DNA from: Anaerococcus sp. mt242
Lineage (GTDB): Bacteria; Bacillota; Clostridia; Tissierellales; Peptoniphilaceae
Assembly: GCF_016798225.1 (NCBI RefSeq)
Contig: NZ_JAEUYX010000004.1
Coordinates: 62,001 to 126,000 of the forward strand
Reading direction: 5' to 3'
Length of the DNA stretch: 64,000 nt
Shown: piece by piece, positions 61,479 through 64,000 of the stretch
How the letters are laid out: each line of letters begins with the position of its first letter
How positions within the stretch are numbered: the first letter of the stretch is position 1
Program-made: the position numbers and the translations under genes
The notes under the pieces: generated by a model
Database searches by the model: none
Seen by the model: only the letters and a program-made list of their open reading frames with translations
What the model was told of the DNA's origin: nothing

Positions 61479-62343
61479 CAATCTGTATATTTCTAGTTTT
61501 TATTTCGAAAGGATCTTTTGTAATTTCAATGACTGTAGCCCCTTTTGCTACATCCCCATAGGCTTGGTAGCCAGAAGAATTTGCAAAGGCTAAGTGAATA
61601 CCAAAAAGTTCACTATCAAAGTTATTTTCGTGGTCATGGCCTACAAGCATGCCCCAAATTTCTCCATTTAGTAGCATATTTGCAAATAGTCCAGTGTTGA
61701 TTTTTGGGGCTGAAATAGCTTCGTTAGTTTCTTCTTGAACGCCGTATAAAATATTTTCCTTACTTTGCCAATATTCTGGAATTGGAATGTGTTGGAAAAT
61801 TATACCACGTTTTACGCTATCATTTTTCTTATTTTTATCAGCTGTGTGTCTAAACCATTCCACTTGTTCTGGTAAAACCCACTCGTAGGTTCCATAGCCA
61901 AATCTATCATCAGCACCTGAGTCGATAAAGTATAAATATGCAATATCTTCTCCATTTTCTGAAAGAGGAATTACATAATTTTCCTTATCATTTATTACAA
62001 CAACATCTTGTTTCTCAGGCTTATTTGATATTGTTTTGTCATAGATACAGCGTAATTCTGAACGAGTAATGCCCTCTTCGCTGTCGTGGTTTCCAAAAGT
62101 TATTGCAAGGGGAATGTCATATTTGTCAAAATATTCCATTACAATTTGAAAAACTTTGTCAGAATCTTTTACCCCATCAGACCACATGATGTCTCCTGTA
62201 TGAACTATCAAATCTGGCTTTTCATCAGTTAGGATCTTATCGATAAGATTAAAAGTCCTAATATCATCCTCATGATGTGGTAGGTTTCCGAAATGTGTGT
62301 CGGTAAATTGTACGATTTTAAATGTATTATTTTTAAATTCCAT
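61465..62343 (-). CDS. Metallophosphoesterase (calcineurin-like), copy 2
   Basis: 292 residues. Same order of metal motifs as copy 1: FTDTHFGN, VHTGDIMWS, TFGNHDSEE, FQHIPIPEYWQ, VGHDHEN. The two proteins align along most of their length (e.g. PLAITFGNHDSEEGITRSEL against PVAITFGNHDSEGQVSRDDL). Lies directly (1 bp) after the LplC-type permease. Confidence 0.9.
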   Translation of the reverse strand: MEFKNNTFKIVQFTDTHFGNLPHHEDDIRTFNLIDKILTDEKPDLIVHTGDIMWSDGVKDSDKVFQIVMEYFDKYDIPLAITFGNHDSEEGITRSELRCIYDKTISNKPEKQDVVVINDKENYVIPLSENGEDIAYLYFIDSGADDRFGYGTYEWVLPEQVEWFRHTADKNKKNDSVKRGIIFQHIPIPEYWQSKENILYGVQEETNEAISAPKINTGLFANMLLNGEIWGMLVGHDHENNFDSELFGIHLAFANSSGYQAYGDVAKGATVIEITKDPFEIKTRNIQIDADK

Positions 62344-62344
62344 A

Positions 62345-63250
62345 TTATTCCTTTACTGATCCTATGGTGATACCTTGGACAAAATATTTTTGTATAAATG
62401 GATATAAGATTACAATTGGTAATATAACTACAATGATAGTTGCCATTTGTAGGGAGTCTCCCGTTACCTGAATCCTATCAAGTTGCTGGTAAGCTGCACC
62501 TGAGTTTTTGGCCAAAATATCTGCTAGCCCTTGTTGGCGGGTTAGCATGTCTTGAAGTATTGTAGCAAGTGGTTTTAGTTTTTGATTTCTAACATAGAAA
62601 CTTCCAGCAAACCAGTCATTCCAATGACCAACAGCTGTAAAAAGTGTTACTGTAGCAAGGGTTGGCTTACTCATTGGTAAAACCATGTCGGTAAAAATCC
62701 TAAATTCTTTCATTCCATCTATTCTTGCAGCTTCCACAAGGCTCATTGGCACTTGAGAAAATGCAGATCTTAGTAGCAAAATATTTGTAACGCTATAAAG
62801 GCTTGGAATAATGTAAACCCAAATGGTATTTGTAAGACCCAATTGGCTAAGTACCAAATAGTAAGGGATAGTTCCACCGCCAAATAGCATGGTAAAAAAT
62901 ATAAAGAATGTAATCTTGCCCCTACCTGGCAGGTCAGGAATTGTAAGGGCCCAAGCAGCCATAGACATTAAAAATACACCAAGGACTGTACCAATTACAG
63001 TTCTAAAAATAGAAATGAAGAATCCATTTATAAGGTTATCTTGCTTAAAAACTTCTCTAAAGTTTTCTAAGGTAAAATCTCTAGGAAAAAAAGCAATACC
63101 TCCACTGGCTGCATCTTTACCTGAGTTAAAAGCAAGGGCTAGGATGTGTAAAAATGGCAAAACAATGGCAAGGGCCATAAGTATTAAAATAATATAAAAT
63201 ATAATTTGTGACCATCTGCTTGTTTGGATGGCTTTTTTTGAACTGTCCAT
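62345..63250 (-). CDS. Carbohydrate ABC transporter permease (LplC/MalG-like)
   Basis: 301 residues, six helices; EAA loop VEAARIDGMKEFRIFTDMVL and end GITIGSVKE are the LplC type. The other permease and the ATPase are not adjacent here; the remaining subunits probably lie upstream past the window edge, since the binding-protein gene precedes this one. Starts about 75 bp after the binding protein with an inverted repeat between. Confidence 0.9.
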   Translation of the reverse strand: MDSSKKAIQTSRWSQIIFYIILILMALAIVLPFLHILALAFNSGKDAASGGIAFFPRDFTLENFREVFKQDNLINGFFISIFRTVIGTVLGVFLMSMAAWALTIPDLPGRGKITFFIFFTMLFGGGTIPYYLVLSQLGLTNTIWVYIIPSLYSVTNILLLRSAFSQVPMSLVEAARIDGMKEFRIFTDMVLPMSKPTLATVTLFTAVGHWNDWFAGSFYVRNQKLKPLATILQDMLTRQQGLADILAKNSGAAYQQLDRIQVTGDSLQMATIIVVILPIVILYPFIQKYFVQGITIGSVKE

Positions 63251-63271
63251 AATCCTCCCTAAAATAAAAGA

Positions 63272-63304
63272 TTCTCCGAGAAATTTTAGCTTATTCTCGG
63301 AGAA
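63272..63304 (-). promoter_or_regulatory. Intercistronic hairpin between binding protein and permease
   Basis: TTCTCCGAGAA (63272-63282) and TTCTCGGAGAA (63294-63304) form an 11-bp stem, with no good T-run. It could stabilise the upstream message and lower permease expression relative to the binding protein. Confidence 0.6.
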
Positions 63305-63322
63305 GGCTTTTAATTTAAAATA

Positions 63323-64000
63323 TTAATAGAATATTGTATCTCCATCTTTTTCTTTTTCTTCTAAGAACTTGCAGAAACCTTCGATGTCAGCATCTTTAAG
63401 TCTTTGACGAGATTGTTCTAAGATAGCATTTGCTTCTTCTTCACTTTTTGCATAGTATGCTTTAAGGATTGCATCATCCCAATCTTCTAAAGCTTGAGAA
63501 AGATTTCCTTCATCGCCTTCGAATTCATATAAATATGCTTTTGGATATAGACCATCGATTACTTCTTTATCTTCGAATTTTTTGTCATAATTGTATTCTT
63601 CAAGAAGTTTTTGCGCTTGACTTGCTTCATCTCCTCTTACACTATCTCCCCAAGATTCTTCACCAAAGTCTCCTAGGTTGTCCATGTCTGTGTATGCAAA
63701 GTGTTCGCCCCAAAATGCTCTAACGCCTCTGAAACCTTCTTTTATAGCTTCATCTGGATTTTCTTCTGCTTCTTTTACTAATTCTTTTTTAGGAACTGGT
63801 TTTCCATCTACCATATCGTAGTGTTTACCTTCGATACCGTAGAAGTATAGTAGTTTACCTTCTTCGCTAGCCATCCAGTCTGCAAATTTTACAACTTCTT
63901 CTGGATTTTCTGTTGTTGCCGGTACTGCCCAACCTGTGTAACCAGATTTATATGGTTTAACCATATTGTCTGATCCATCTACTCTTTTGATATCTCCAAG
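63323..64000 (-). CDS. Extracellular solute-binding protein (LipO/LplA-like), C-terminal part cut by window edge
   Basis: At least 226 residues; frame open to the window end. Typical type-I LplA/LipO features: YKSGYTGWAVPATTENPEEVV, DWMASEEGKLLYFYGIEG and acidic C terminus with EDWDDAILKAYYAKSEEEAN. Would be a lipoprotein binding oligosaccharide or similar. The signal part is not in the window. Confidence 0.88.
   Translation of the reverse strand, partial: LGDIKRVDGSDNMVKPYKSGYTGWAVPATTENPEEVVKFADWMASEEGKLLYFYGIEGKHYDMVDGKPVPKKELVKEAEENPDEAIKEGFRGVRAFWGEHFAYTDMDNLGDFGEESWGDSVRGDEASQAQKLLEEYNYDKKFEDKEVIDGLYPKAYLYEFEGDEGNLSQALEDWDDAILKAYYAKSEEEANAILEQSRQRLKDADIEGFCKFLEEKEKDGDTIFY

Overview
The window looks like the chromosome of a low-GC, strictly anaerobic Gram-positive bacterium of the Peptoniphilaceae type (Anaerococcus/Peptoniphilus/Finegoldia relatives). 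The pointers are AT-rich codon use, strong AGGAGG ribosome binding sites, a ctsR-mcsA-mcsB-clpC heat-shock operon, a D-proline reductase (Stickland) cluster with the complete selenocysteine machinery, and surface proteins with NPKTG-like sorting signals. The genus is an inference; no 16S gene is present.

Layout. 1-4.1 kb: clpC (cut by the window edge), a degenerate mcsB, mcsA and ctsR behind a CtsR operator, then an M20 peptidase remnant and a membrane zinc peptidase. 4.4-6.4 kb: ktrA/ktrB potassium uptake. 6.5-10.7 kb: DUF2207 protein, ferredoxin, a small membrane protein, a LURP-one-like protein and an M42 aminopeptidase. 10.7-28.1 kb: an accessory-looking stretch whose intergenic spaces are full of palindromic interspersed repeats (two inverted small families plus larger composite elements A-G). 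It also carries a lone GIY-YIG nuclease, an SDR/DJ-1 pair, three secreted or cell-wall proteins, a possible ComK-like protein, a tail-anchored acidic protein and an orphan endolysin with a YvrJ/holin-like partner. The repeats disappear after 28.1 kb.

24.2-43.2 kb is the metabolic core. It holds tRNA-Sec (selC) convergent with selA-selB, and a circularly permuted PrdA-like protein. A six-gene selenium operon follows (ASKHA activator, double-cubane/2-hydroxyacyl-CoA dehydratase-like protein, selD, yedF, DUF3343, cysteine desulfurase-like). Then come two TauE/SafE transporters, proline racemase (prdF), prdB with an in-frame TGA selenocysteine, a small Prd-associated protein, the prdA pro-protein, a stand-alone copy of the PrdA N-terminal domain, and prdC. 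Together these convert L-proline to D-proline, reduce it to 5-aminovalerate, bring in electrons through PrdC, and supply selenium for PrdB.

43.4-64 kb: a P-type cation ATPase under a yybP-ykoY manganese riboswitch with terminator; nucleoside hydrolase; lipoprotein; a split chromate-transporter pair; a PHP/HAD gene group; fumarase and aspartase; and two ABC-transporter loci, each with a paralogous metallophosphoesterase. The last locus also has a MATE exporter and a YesL-like protein, and its binding protein runs off the window end.

The observations I rate highest are: the PrdA-like protein permuted exactly at the pyruvoyl cleavage site; the tandem prdF-tauE duplication in which one prdF has shrunk to a 37-codon remnant; the perfect inverted repeat bracketing the selC -10 box; the repeat families around the GIY-YIG gene; and an McsB lacking the kinase signature residues.
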